From positions 1 to 8,972 of the forward strand of contig DKML01000019.1 in the NCBI GenBank assembly GCA_002470515.1: a stretch of 8,972 nt of DNA. The letters are read 5' to 3'. Below, in pieces: positions 1 through 5,100 of this stretch. The first letter of the stretch is position 1; each line of letters opens with the position of its first letter. The translations under genes were made by a program, and so were the position numbers. The notes under the pieces were generated by a model, which ran no database searches, was not told the origin of the DNA, and saw nothing but the letters and a program-made list of their open reading frames with translations. The stretch is from Proteobacteria bacterium UBA7415. GTDB lineage: Bacteria; Pseudomonadota; Gammaproteobacteria; Arenicellales; Arenicellaceae.

Positions 1-167
1 TCACAAACAGAGTTGTCTCGAAGGAGGTACAAAAAAAGAGGACTCAAGTCGGCCTCGATGTTCAATCTTGTGTTGATCGTGGCGACTTTTCGCGCGCAGC
101 GCGTGTATTTAACAAGCGACTCGTAGAGTCGTCTTCTCGGCTTGCCGAGGCTTTCTTTCTTTTATAG
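1..167 (+). CDS. 3' end of a rightward gene, reading frame ambiguous
   Basis: Two overlapping rightward frames are open from the window edge. Frame 3 runs to a TAG at 165-167 and encodes 54 residues ending SSSRLAEAFFLL. Frame 1 runs to a TAG at 124-126 and encodes 41 residues with a very basic stretch (RRRYKKRGLK) and the end RVYLTSDS. Frame 3 is richer in codons starting with G (GTT, GAG, GAT, GCA), as real coding sequence usually is, but it runs through the terminator hairpin. Frame 1 stops ten bases before that hairpin, which is a typical gene end. I recognise neither peptide. The terminator right after them is the main reason to believe that a rightward gene ends here. Which frame is coding cannot be settled from this fragment. 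Confidence 0.35.
   Translation, partial: TNRVVSKEVQKKRTQVGLDVQSCVDRGDFSRAARVFNKRLVESSSRLAEAFFLL
117..163 (+). terminator. Intrinsic terminator with an extra upstream hairpin
   Basis: CTCGG (136-140) and CCGAG (145-149) pair around a CTTG tetraloop. They are followed by GCTTTCTTTCTTTT, a T-rich tail for the rightward strand. Just upstream, CGACTC (117-122) and GAGTCG (126-131) form a second six-pair hairpin with a GTA loop. The second hairpin plus tail is a good rho-independent terminator for the gene entering from the left edge. Confidence 0.75.
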
Positions 168-230
168 TAATAATAAGGGTAATGATCCGCTAAAGCCGGT
201 ATATCTTATCGATTTTCTTACGGCCCAGAC

Positions 231-256
231 GTGACAAAGCCCGCACAAGGCGGGCT
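231..256 (-). terminator. Terminator-like hairpin after the YifN-like toxin gene
   Basis: AGCCCGC (238-244) and GCGGGCT (250-256) form a perfect seven-pair stem with a five-base loop. Read leftward, the stem is followed by TTTGTCAC, a short T-tract. It lies about 120 bases past the stop codon of the leftward toxin gene and faces the rightward terminator at 136-163, so the two transcription units converge here. The T-tail is short, so termination could be partial. Confidence 0.55.
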
Positions 257-360
257 AAACTCAGCACCAAATAGCTTGTCATCGCTTGTTTGGGCTGGCT
301 ACACGGGGCGCACCTTTGTGTAGTCTCAAATGCCTGATAGCAAAGCTAGAGCAGGAACAA

Positions 361-386
361 GTGCACTATAGTACACATTATGTGTA
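361..386. repeat. Overlapping palindromes at the toxin stop codon
   Basis: TACACA (372-377) and TGTGTA (381-386) are perfect inverted arms around TTA, which is the leftward stop codon of the YifN-like gene. Read rightward, the palindrome is followed by TTTTTC. The neighbouring GTGCACTATAGTACAC (361-376) is itself an inverted repeat, matching in 7 of 8 pairs, and shares bases with the first. It could be an A+T-rich hairpin that protects or ends a transcript, or a protein binding site. Function is not shown. Confidence 0.35.
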
Positions 387-797
387 TTTTTCAAGACGAC
401 CAAGGCCAATACCGTTTAAAACACATTTATCCAGCTCTTTGAGCATTGGTAATGACAACCGTCCAGTATAGTAATTCCGCCTCCCAGTGCTTTTACCCAT
501 TCTCACTAAGCTAAGGCGGTGCCAGCCAACGGTATAAACCATGTAACCTTTGAGCCAAGAATCACGATTTTTAAACCAAGCAGTATTGGGTAACTCCATA
601 TTTGGAACCACCATATGATGATTTTGCTTTGGATTTGGCGCGACACTACTCAATGGAATGACTGTAACCAGTTTCGACCGTCCTGAGCTTTTAAATACAA
701 TTACAGCGCGTTCTTTAACCATTTCAGGCTCTTTGAATCCTTCTGAAAAATCACACATTAGAACTTGACCCTTATTCGGGTTGTACTGAATTGGCAT
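378..797 (-). CDS. YifN-like PemK/MazF-family toxin, no antitoxin gene beside it
   Basis: This 139-residue protein resembles the PemK/MazF family of sequence-specific mRNA endoribonucleases, in the longer subgroup that begins with an MPIxYxPxxGxxLxCDF-type sequence. Visible matches are G10-QVLMCDF near the start (first beta strand), EMVKERAVIVF at 25-35 with R30 at the place of the catalytic arginine of MazF, and VIPLSS at 46-51 at the place of the catalytic Thr/Ser. It is longer than classic MazF (about 110 residues) because of an insertion around 56-110 and extra C-terminal residues. The ATG at 797 has no good Shine-Dalgarno sequence. No antitoxin-like frame lies immediately upstream. The nearest is mazE, beyond mazF, and 151 bp separate the toxin from mazF. 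Activity as a toxin is inferred from the family only. Members of this longer subgroup often stand alone. Confidence 0.75.
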   Translation of the reverse strand: MPIQYNPNKGQVLMCDFSEGFKEPEMVKERAVIVFKSSGRSKLVTVIPLSSVAPNPKQNHHMVVPNMELPNTAWFKNRDSWLKGYMVYTVGWHRLSLVRMGKSTGRRNYYTGRLSLPMLKELDKCVLNGIGLGRLEKYT

Positions 798-857
798 GTA
801 TTTACTTAGTCCGTTTAAATGTTTTGTTGCATAGACTTTACACTAAACATAGCAAGG

Positions 858-866
858 TTATCCACA
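858..866 (+). promoter_or_regulatory. Single DnaA-box-like nonamer
   Basis: TTATCCACA is an exact match to the DnaA box consensus of Escherichia coli and relatives. It lies in the 151-bp gap between the mazF-type gene and the YifN-like toxin gene. I saw no cluster of further boxes and no A+T-rich unwinding element, so it does not indicate an origin. It may be chance or a minor DnaA-titrating or regulatory site. Confidence 0.2.
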
Positions 867-948
867 GGCTATTTTTGGCTTTAAAAAACGGCGAGCCACA
901 GACAACTTGCACCCAATAAGTTAAATAGGCGGTGGACTTTAAAATATC

Positions 949-1278
949 TTATGAGACGATCGCTTGAGCTAGCGACAGCACCTCTTTAATTGTGGCAACC
1001 GGCAATCGCTCTACGAACGATGCTTTACGGTCCCCAAAATCCAAAGATTTCATTTGATGAACCATAACTGCGCCTTTTGTTTCGAGCTGTGAGGGTAAAA
1101 TAACCTCTAAGCGCATATTTCTAATTGTGCTTGTAACGGGTGCTACAACGGCAAATCCCGTGTGTTCGTTGAATATCTTCTTTGATATTACAACTGCAGG
1201 CCTGCGCTTCATGACTTCCTTGCCAGTACTCGGATCAAAACTAAAGATCACGACGTCGCCCTGGTCTGGCACAAACAT
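949..1278 (-). CDS. mazF: MazF/ChpB-type endoribonuclease toxin
   Basis: This 109-residue protein aligns along its length with MazF: FVPDQGDVV at 2-10 (MazF has YVPDMGDLI), FDPSTGKE at 14-21, RRPAVVIS at 25-32 and HTGFAVVAPVTS at 39-50. R26 and T49 sit where the catalytic Arg29 and Thr52 of E. coli MazF lie. Family members cleave mRNA at short sequence motifs and stop translation when the labile antitoxin is lost. The gene follows the antitoxin directly: the antitoxin stop and toxin start share a base (TAATG, 1280-1276), a typical arrangement for translational coupling that keeps antitoxin in excess. Length and catalytic residues are intact, so it is probably functional. The cleavage motif cannot be read from the sequence. 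Confidence 0.9.
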   Translation of the reverse strand: MFVPDQGDVVIFSFDPSTGKEVMKRRPAVVISKKIFNEHTGFAVVAPVTSTIRNMRLEVILPSQLETKGAVMVHQMKSLDFGDRKASFVERLPVATIKEVLSLAQAIVS

Positions 1279-1532
1279 TAAACTTCTCGCCCTACAGGCT
1301 TTGCATCAAGCCATTCTCGATCTTCTTGCGTAACTTTAAAATTCTCTTTTGGGCTGCCTGCCAAAAGCTCTTCGAGACTGTACTCTTCTTTAACGGGTGT
1401 TAACACGATGGCGTTGTCTTTGATGGTCAAATCCAACTTTGAACCGACATCCAAGCCTAGCATTTGAACGATTGCTTTTGGGATGCTGACGATGTTGGCG
1501 CCGCCTGATTGTCTTACTGATACTGATGACAT
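1278..1532 (-). CDS. mazE: MazE/ChpS-type antitoxin (AbrB-fold DNA-binding)
   Basis: This 84-residue protein has two parts. Residues 1-48 form a MazE/SpoVT-AbrB swapped-hairpin DNA-binding domain, with RQSGGANIVSIPKAIVQML matching the usual RWGNSxxxxIPxxxxxxL pattern. Residues 49-84 form a toxin-binding tail, with EEYSLEELLAG close to the YSLDELLA of E. coli ChpS and ending WLDAKPVGREV, which fills the toxin cleft in related complexes. It neutralises the mazF product encoded next to it and, with it, should repress its own promoter. The ATG at 1532 has an AAAAGG Shine-Dalgarno sequence about eight bases upstream, which supports this start. It is the first gene of the pair, as is usual for type II systems. 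Confidence 0.9.
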   Translation of the reverse strand: MSSVSVRQSGGANIVSIPKAIVQMLGLDVGSKLDLTIKDNAIVLTPVKEEYSLEELLAGSPKENFKVTQEDREWLDAKPVGREV

Positions 1533-1555
1533 AGATAATTACCTTTTGGACGGTG

Positions 1556-1598
1556 TTTTACTATTGTATAATAAAAGGCGGTATTTTACATCAGTAAA
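1556..1598 (-). promoter_or_regulatory. mazEF promoter region with two palindromes
   Basis: Just upstream of mazE lie TTTTACTATTGTATAATAAAA (1556-1576), an inverted repeat pairing in 8 of 9 positions around 1566, and TTTACATCAGTAAA (1585-1598), with perfect five-base arms. The first overlaps leftward TATTAT/TATACA sequences that could serve as a -10 box. I see no convincing -35 box. Alternating palindromes at the promoter are the usual target of MazE and MazEF complexes, so these are candidate autoregulatory operators. This is inferred from position and symmetry only. Confidence 0.45.
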
Positions 1599-1653
1599 CC
1601 TTAATTTTATTCTGCCTACCGTCATAGCGGGTCACATATTATTTTTAACTTTG

Positions 1654-2409
1654 TTAATGCAAGGTTTGAGAGGAACAGCACTTTTTGTATTTCTTTCCTG
1701 AACCGCAAGGACAAGGCGAGTTGCGTCCAATTTTCGGCGATGATCGTTTGATCACGCCAGCTTCTTTTGCTTGTCGTGCATTGAAGTGACGCTGTCCCTC
1801 AAAATACTGGTGTATCTTCGTCACGCTGGCGGCCAGATGTACAAGAAGGGTCTCTTGTTTTTCGGCAGAGGCGGGTTCTTCAAAAGAACGTATTTCTGGG
1901 TCAGGGTCGTTTTGATGCGCTAAAGCATAAACAACAACAGCGCTGCCACCATTGTCTTCATCATGGAGTAGATCGACCCAATCGCCCTTTGCGTGTTTCA
2001 TGCCCTGCAAGAACCCTTGTGCCCAGCGCTCAGCAAGGAACTCGGCTTCATCATCAACCAGCGGTAGAAAAACCCTATCCTTGTTGATTCGATCGCCTAC
2101 ATTATTCCAGTGCTGCATCACCGCCGAAAAAAATTGATTGGCTTGTTTGTCATCCTCAAAAGAATCTTCTTCAGGCATTTCGCCACCACCCCAAATCTCT
2201 GGCAAATACTGACTCGGCGGGATCATGTCTGGGCAGCAGTGTAAGGCGGCAAAGAATCCGTCTACAGTCTCTAAGTCCATAGAGGCGGGTGACGAAAAAC
2301 GGCTTAGCATGTCTTCTAGTTCGTCAATGTCTTTATCGTTCAGTTTGTCGTAGTGAGATGTATACAAAATACTTACGCAATAATGTGGAAAACGAACATG
2401 ATAAGTCAT
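1654..2409 (-). CDS. UPF0149 (YecA/YgfB-like) protein with C-terminal SEC-C zinc motif
   Basis: This 251-residue protein has a UPF0149 domain at roughly 25-200. It is recognised by [44 protein letters not shown] and [12 protein letters not shown], all typical of the YecA branch. A C-terminal SEC-C metal-binding motif follows, with C233-x-C235 and C244-C245 in a [14 protein letters not shown] context followed by six more residues. In SecA and YecA such motifs bind zinc, and in SecA they also contact SecB and ribosomes. A role near the ribosome or in protein quality control is therefore possible but unproven. The first twenty residues ([20 protein letters not shown]) do not look like the family and the ATG lacks a Shine-Dalgarno sequence. 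A TTG at codon 15 is an alternative start. The gene is divergent from the 82-codon gene, with only 42 bp between them. Confidence 0.85.
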   Translation of the reverse strand: MTYHVRFPHYCVSILYTSHYDKLNDKDIDELEDMLSRFSSPASMDLETVDGFFAALHCCPDMIPPSQYLPEIWGGGEMPEEDSFEDDKQANQFFSAVMQHWNNVGDRINKDRVFLPLVDDEAEFLAERWAQGFLQGMKHAKGDWVDLLHDEDNGGSAVVVYALAHQNDPDPEIRSFEEPASAEKQETLLVHLAASVTKIHQYFEGQRHFNARQAKEAGVIKRSSPKIGRNSPCPCGSGKKYKKCCSSQTLH

Positions 2410-2424
2410 TCCGACGTTTTAGCC

Positions 2425-2448
2425 TATAATCGAACAAGCAACGGAGGG
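2425..2448 (+). promoter_or_regulatory. -10 box and ribosome binding site for the 82-codon gene
   Basis: A perfect TATAAT lies at 2425-2430 and GGAGGG at 2443-2448, followed by ATG at 2452. No good -35 hexamer is present 16-18 bases upstream, which suggests an activator or a weak promoter. The ribosome binding site decides the start of the next gene and excludes upstream in-frame codons. The box lies inside the 42-bp divergent gap, so it should influence the leftward UPF0149 gene too. Confidence 0.45.
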
Positions 2449-2451
2449 CTT

Positions 2452-2700
2452 ATGAAGGTAAACCAAACAATGGCCGAGTTTATAGCTGATCAAGTGCTTA
2501 CAGCCCCAGAGCAGACTTATAAGATTCTGAGTGTATTTGGTGACAATCCGCCTGCCAATGTACAGGCGCTAAAATCCCTAGCAAAGACTCATCAAAAATC
2601 GCCGATGGCTCGCCGTGAGTTGATCTCTGAGATTAACCGGCTGTGTTTGCCCATTCCAGAGCTCAACCGTTGCCCACACACACCGGACTTATTTGAATAA
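2452..2700 (+). CDS. Uncharacterised 82-residue protein
   Basis: I do not recognise this protein. It starts at the ATG preceded by a strong GGAGGG site, giving MKVNQTMAEFIADQVLTAPE and 62 further residues. The frame is open upstream to 2353, but that part overlaps the divergent gene and is not likely to be translated. Predicted content is mainly helical: residues 4-28, a Gly-Asp-Asn-Pro-Pro turn at 30-34, a helix over 35-48 and another over 50-64, with a Pro/Cys-containing tail (PIPELNRCPHTPDLFE). There is no signal peptide or membrane segment. It lies 23 bp upstream of the 269-residue gene on the same strand, so the two are probably co-transcribed and may act together. The size and composition would fit a small helical partner protein, but that is only a suggestion. 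Confidence 0.7.
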   Translation: MKVNQTMAEFIADQVLTAPEQTYKILSVFGDNPPANVQALKSLAKTHQKSPMARRELISEINRLCLPIPELNRCPHTPDLFE

Positions 2701-2723
2701 GCAGAACAAACGTAGGCTTTGGT

Positions 2724-3533
2724 GTGAGGGCCTCCAACAGTACCAGTAAATTATCAATGAAAAGTTTAGCCGGCAACCGCGTCTCTATATTTCTATTTCA
2801 CTTCGTGCTCCGTAAGAACGCGATTAGTTTTGTATTGAACGAGTCCATTGCCGAAGACTTATATCCTGAAGCCGATGAGCAGTTAGAACCCCTTGTGCAT
2901 GTCTGCGGTGAAACGCTTATGCGTTATAGGCACTTGTGCCATGAGGAAATTATCATGGATGGCAACATTCTGGAGGAAGGTTGTTTTGAGGTGATGCTAA
3001 AAACAGGGCTTGGGATACATTTTGCTCAAACAGAGAAACAAAACCTCTTTAACGATGCTCACGAGATTGCCAAACTGCTGATCGATGTCATGGACAGAAG
3101 AACGCTGGAATTAAAACACGGCACTTATCCTGGAGCTCAGCCCATCATTCCTAAGATACAGCGGTCGGACTCAACCAATAAGAGAATTGAGGCCTTGGCC
3201 AGAAAACGTGAATCATTAGGGAGCTTGTCGATGTTTGACGGAGAGGCCTCGGGTTTACGTAGATTAAGCCCAAGCGATTTACCTCAAGGCGTGCTCGTCA
3301 GAAAAGGCTACGATCACACAGGGCGTTGCTACGCCTTTGAGCATGTGACGCTCGGGCAATTAGGCAAGATTATAGTGTTTGGTGTGAACGGCAACACACA
3401 AATTGACGCAGAGCTACACACCGGGAACTCTGGCGTCTTGGCTGAAAAGAAAAAGGTGTTTGAAGAAATCATATCTGTCGTTGAGGAAGGCTTGCAACGT
3501 ACCGTTAAACACGCTCCTGACCAACGATATTAA
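2724..3533 (+). CDS. Uncharacterised 269-residue protein
   Basis: I do not recognise the family. The GTG at 2724 is preceded by GTAGG seven bases upstream and is the first possible start after the in-frame stop at 2694. An ATG at 2757 (residue 12) is the alternative but has no ribosome binding site. The N-terminal half, to about residue 130, looks mixed alpha/beta with Cys at 61, 72 and 87. A charged linker follows (KRIEALARKRES at 153-164). Residues 188-233 read as a series of beta strands (VLVRKGYDHTGRCYAFEHV, KIIVFGVNGNTQIDAEL), and the last part is a helix (KKKVFEEIISVVEEGL). There is no signal peptide, no clear membrane segment and no recognised catalytic motif. It is probably in an operon with the 82-codon gene upstream, and its stop overlaps the ATG of a possible 50-codon frame. 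Confidence 0.65.
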   Translation: MRASNSTSKLSMKSLAGNRVSIFLFHFVLRKNAISFVLNESIAEDLYPEADEQLEPLVHVCGETLMRYRHLCHEEIIMDGNILEEGCFEVMLKTGLGIHFAQTEKQNLFNDAHEIAKLLIDVMDRRTLELKHGTYPGAQPIIPKIQRSDSTNKRIEALARKRESLGSLSMFDGEASGLRRLSPSDLPQGVLVRKGYDHTGRCYAFEHVTLGQLGKIIVFGVNGNTQIDAELHTGNSGVLAEKKKVFEEIISVVEEGLQRTVKHAPDQRY

Positions 3534-3685
3534 TGCGGATGCAACCATCGAGGTTTTGGGTTTTGCACCAAAAGCGCCCTCCTCCACTAATGCGTTTGTT
3601 AAACGATGGGACGCTACCCCCGGGTTTGATTCAATGGCCGCTCTTTAAGGGTGGAGAAAAGTCCGACTATGCGTACATCATTTAG
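3533..3685 (+). CDS. Possible 50-residue protein coupled by TAATG
   Basis: The stop of the 269-residue gene (TAA, 3531-3533) shares a base with an ATG that opens a 50-codon frame ending with TAG at 3683. The product begins MRMQPSRFWVLHQKRPPPLM and ends GGEKSDYAYII. The TAATG overlap is the same kind seen at mazE/mazF and would allow coupled translation without its own ribosome binding site. I recognise no domain. A second frame over the same bases (to 3648, ending FVKRWDATPGFDSMAAL) is also open, and the 3' part lies antisense to the degraded tail of the IS66 tnpA remnant. It may therefore be chance, or the decayed end of a longer gene. Confidence 0.25.
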   Translation: MRMQPSRFWVLHQKRPPPLMRLLNDGTLPPGLIQWPLFKGGEKSDYAYII

Positions 3686-3916
3686 ACAGTGCTTTATGTT
3701 TAAGTTGGCATTATACGTAGCTATGAGGTAACTACCCCTCTTTGGCTTAGCCGATAACTTCTTGTGGCTTAATCGCGTTTTCCACGCGTACAGAGCTTTG
3801 GCAGACAGTTTGTGCTTCGCAGCATACGCGGCCATTGAGCCTTCGCTGGCAATAGCCGCTTGAACGTGATCAAACCAAAACTGTTGCTTGGTGGTGAGGG
3901 TTGAATGCGTCATCAT
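3614..3916 (-). pseudogene. tnpA: Truncated IS66 accessory protein TnpA
   Basis: The frame encodes 100 residues. About the first 57 resemble the small TnpA (OrfA) accessory protein of IS66 elements: QQFWFDHVQAAIASEGSMAAYAAKHKLSAKALYAWKTRL matches the usual pattern of W, helix-turn-helix and ALYxWKxRL. After KKLSAKPKRG the sequence no longer resembles TnpA and runs on by chance to a stop at 3614. The AAGGAG at 3925-3920 sits six bases from the second ATG (3913), so that is the likely original start, one codon after the first. In intact elements TnpA acts with TnpB and the TnpC transposase. Both partners are absent, so the element cannot move on its own. Confidence 0.6.
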
Positions 3917-3991
3917 GATCTCCTTGATTGAAAATCATAGTCTCGCAGATCAATGCCTTGCTCGGTAGTACGTCCTTAACTACGCGCTTAC
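3746..3991 (-). mobile_element. IS66-family end remnant
   Basis: Read leftward, the segment opens with GTAAGCG at 3991, the usual outer end of IS66-family inverted repeats. It continues through GTAGTTAAGGACGTACT into the ribosome binding site and start of a tnpA gene. Recognisable IS66 protein sequence stops at about 3746, and no tnpB, tnpC or opposite inverted repeat is present, so only one end of the element of roughly 2.5 kb survives. The left limit is approximate. I could not identify a target-site duplication because the other end is missing. Confidence 0.6.
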
Positions 3992-4133
3992 AATGGACAT
4001 GCAACTAAATAACTAAACGAACCCACTCTTGTTGAAGAAAAAATCAACCAATTCACTAAACGAGACGTCAGGTGCTATCAACTTGTTTATAGGTCTAAAA
4101 AGGTGTTTAAGAAAAAAGGCTTATCGATGGTTG
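3992..4133. other. A+T-rich spacer without a gene
   Basis: Between the IS66 end and the tandem repeats I find no plausible gene, RNA or terminator. ACTAAACGA occurs twice (4012-4020 and 4055-4063), which may be chance. Together with the repeat tract and the 5' part of the IS remnant it makes up a gap of a little over 300 bp without an intact gene. Confidence 0.5.
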
Positions 4134-4240
4134 GATGTAGTTACTTATGATCTAGGTGTAGCTATCTAAGGTTAAGAGTGTAGGTCTCTATGGTTTAGGT
4201 GTAGTTATTTATGGTGTTATGAGTGTAGCTGCTTATGGGC
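4134..4240. repeat. Five imperfect tandem repeats of about 21 bp
   Basis: Units are 4134-4154, 4155-4175, 4176-4197, 4198-4220 and 4221-4240, with lengths of 21, 21, 22, 23 and 20 bases. Each starts GRKTGTAG or GATGTAG and continues with a YTAYTTATGG-like part. The shared core GTGTAG occurs in four units, with ATGTAG in the first. The last unit overlaps the final codons of the leftward gene by eight bases. The degeneracy points to an old expansion. No CRISPR-like spacing or dyad symmetry is seen. Confidence 0.6.
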
Positions 4241-4868
4241 GAGTATGACCGTGTTGAAAAGAAAGACTATTAATAGTGGCTTGCTGATTGTTTGACAACG
4301 CTATACCTGAATAACCTAAGCCCAATTTAGTACGTAGATTAAAAGCAGGGATTCCAATCTCTATAAACACATTTTGTAAACTGTTATTTATGATCGCTTC
4401 ACGTAGCAAAGAAAATATATTTTCATTCACTACAACGTGAAGAGTTAAAATGCTTAAAAAGGCATTCCAAGTATGGGAGACTCTCGTTTTATTCTGGCCG
4501 TCGGCCAAAACAATTGAAGCACCAAATAGAGAACTGTCGGTTTTAAAACGAACCATACCGCTTTGCTCGTTAAGAATCTTAATCTCGCTCTCTAATTCTT
4601 GCTCAATTTCGAGGAAGCTCTCTTCTGAATCAAGCTCTTTAGAGAGTTCATATAGATCCTTTATAGAGAGTTCATATAGATCTAAACTTGATATTTTGGC
4701 GCTAATATTGCTCTCTAAGATTTCTCCTGTGTCATGTTCTGAACTATAAGAGGAACATAGTGAAAAATTGTCTAACTGAAAGGGAAGAACAATCACTTCC
4801 TTAGAAAAAGAAATATTTTCGTCCGTTTTACTTTTGAATACAGCACGATCTTCGATTAATTGCAGCAC
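4233..4868 (-). CDS. Uncharacterised 211-residue protein, A+T-rich gene
   Basis: I do not recognise this protein. Translation should start at the GTG at 4868, because AAAGGAGGG (4881-4873) lies four bases upstream, one of the strongest ribosome binding sites in the window. The centre (residues 48-104) is very rich in Glu, Ser and Leu and probably forms long helices or a coiled coil. It contains a tandem duplication, with KDLYELS-like heptads at 62-68 and 70-76. The C-terminal half (105-200) alternates strands and helices (MVRFKTDSSLFGASIVLADG, WNAFLSILTLHVVV). There is no signal peptide or transmembrane helix. The gene is richer in A+T than the kinase beside it and is flanked by the IS66 remnant and tandem repeats, which suggests horizontal acquisition. 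A terminator-like hairpin sits just ahead of its ribosome binding site. Confidence 0.7.
   Translation of the reverse strand: MLQLIEDRAVFKSKTDENISFSKEVIVLPFQLDNFSLCSSYSSEHDTGEILESNISAKISSLDLYELSIKDLYELSKELDSEESFLEIEQELESEIKILNEQSGMVRFKTDSSLFGASIVLADGQNKTRVSHTWNAFLSILTLHVVVNENIFSLLREAIINNSLQNVFIEIGIPAFNLRTKLGLGYSGIALSNNQQATINSLSFQHGHTRP
4640..4682. repeat. In-frame 24-bp duplication inside the 211-residue gene
   Basis: A 19-base sequence (TAGAGAGTTCATATAGATC) occurs at 4640-4658 and again, identical, at 4664-4682. The period is 24 bp, exactly eight codons, so the duplication keeps the frame and yields LDLYELSIKDLYELSKEL in the protein. Exact identity suggests a recent slippage event. Confidence 0.85.
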
Positions 4869-4886
4869 AGCTCCCTCCTTTCACCT

Positions 4887-4925
4887 AAGTTAGTTAAAAT
4901 GGGCGGCTCAGATTATGCGCCGCCC
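4887..4925 (-). terminator. Terminator or leader hairpin between kinase and 211-residue gene
   Basis: GGGCGGC (4901-4907) and GCCGCCC (4919-4925) form a seven-pair, all-G/C stem with an 11-base loop. Read leftward it is followed by ATTTTAACTAACTT, a modest T-tail. It would end the kinase transcript, whose stop is 175 bp upstream. It lies only about 20 bases before the ribosome binding site of the next leftward gene, leaving no room for a promoter between them. It may therefore act as a partial terminator or in the leader of that gene. Confidence 0.55.
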
Positions 4926-5100
4926 GTGCCACTTTTCCATTCACCAATTCAGCTAGTTCATCGCTTTAGGTCTGCTATAATCCAAGTGTCTCGTGGCCCT
5001 CTTGTACTGGGCTCTAAAAGTTTGTTCTACCTCCCCCTACTCCCCCCAGTATTGGTAGTCGAGCAATTCTTCCAGAATATAGCTGGGTCACGGGACCGCT

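Noticed and set aside
286..471. Rightward 61-residue open frame
   Set aside because: It starts at a TTG without a ribosome binding site and overlaps the end of the well-supported YifN-like toxin gene on the other strand.
798..948. Replication origin or integron attC site between the toxin genes
   Set aside because: There is only one DnaA-like box, no iteron cluster, and no paired GTTRRRY/RYYYAAC core sites at the gene boundaries.
4134..4240. Tandem repeats as a CRISPR array
   Set aside because: Units abut without spacers, vary in length and sequence, lack dyad symmetry, and no cas gene is present.
4976..4981. TATAAT as a rightward promoter
   Set aside because: No -35 hexamer lies 15-19 bases upstream, and no rightward gene follows. 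Downstream is the end of the leftward kinase gene.
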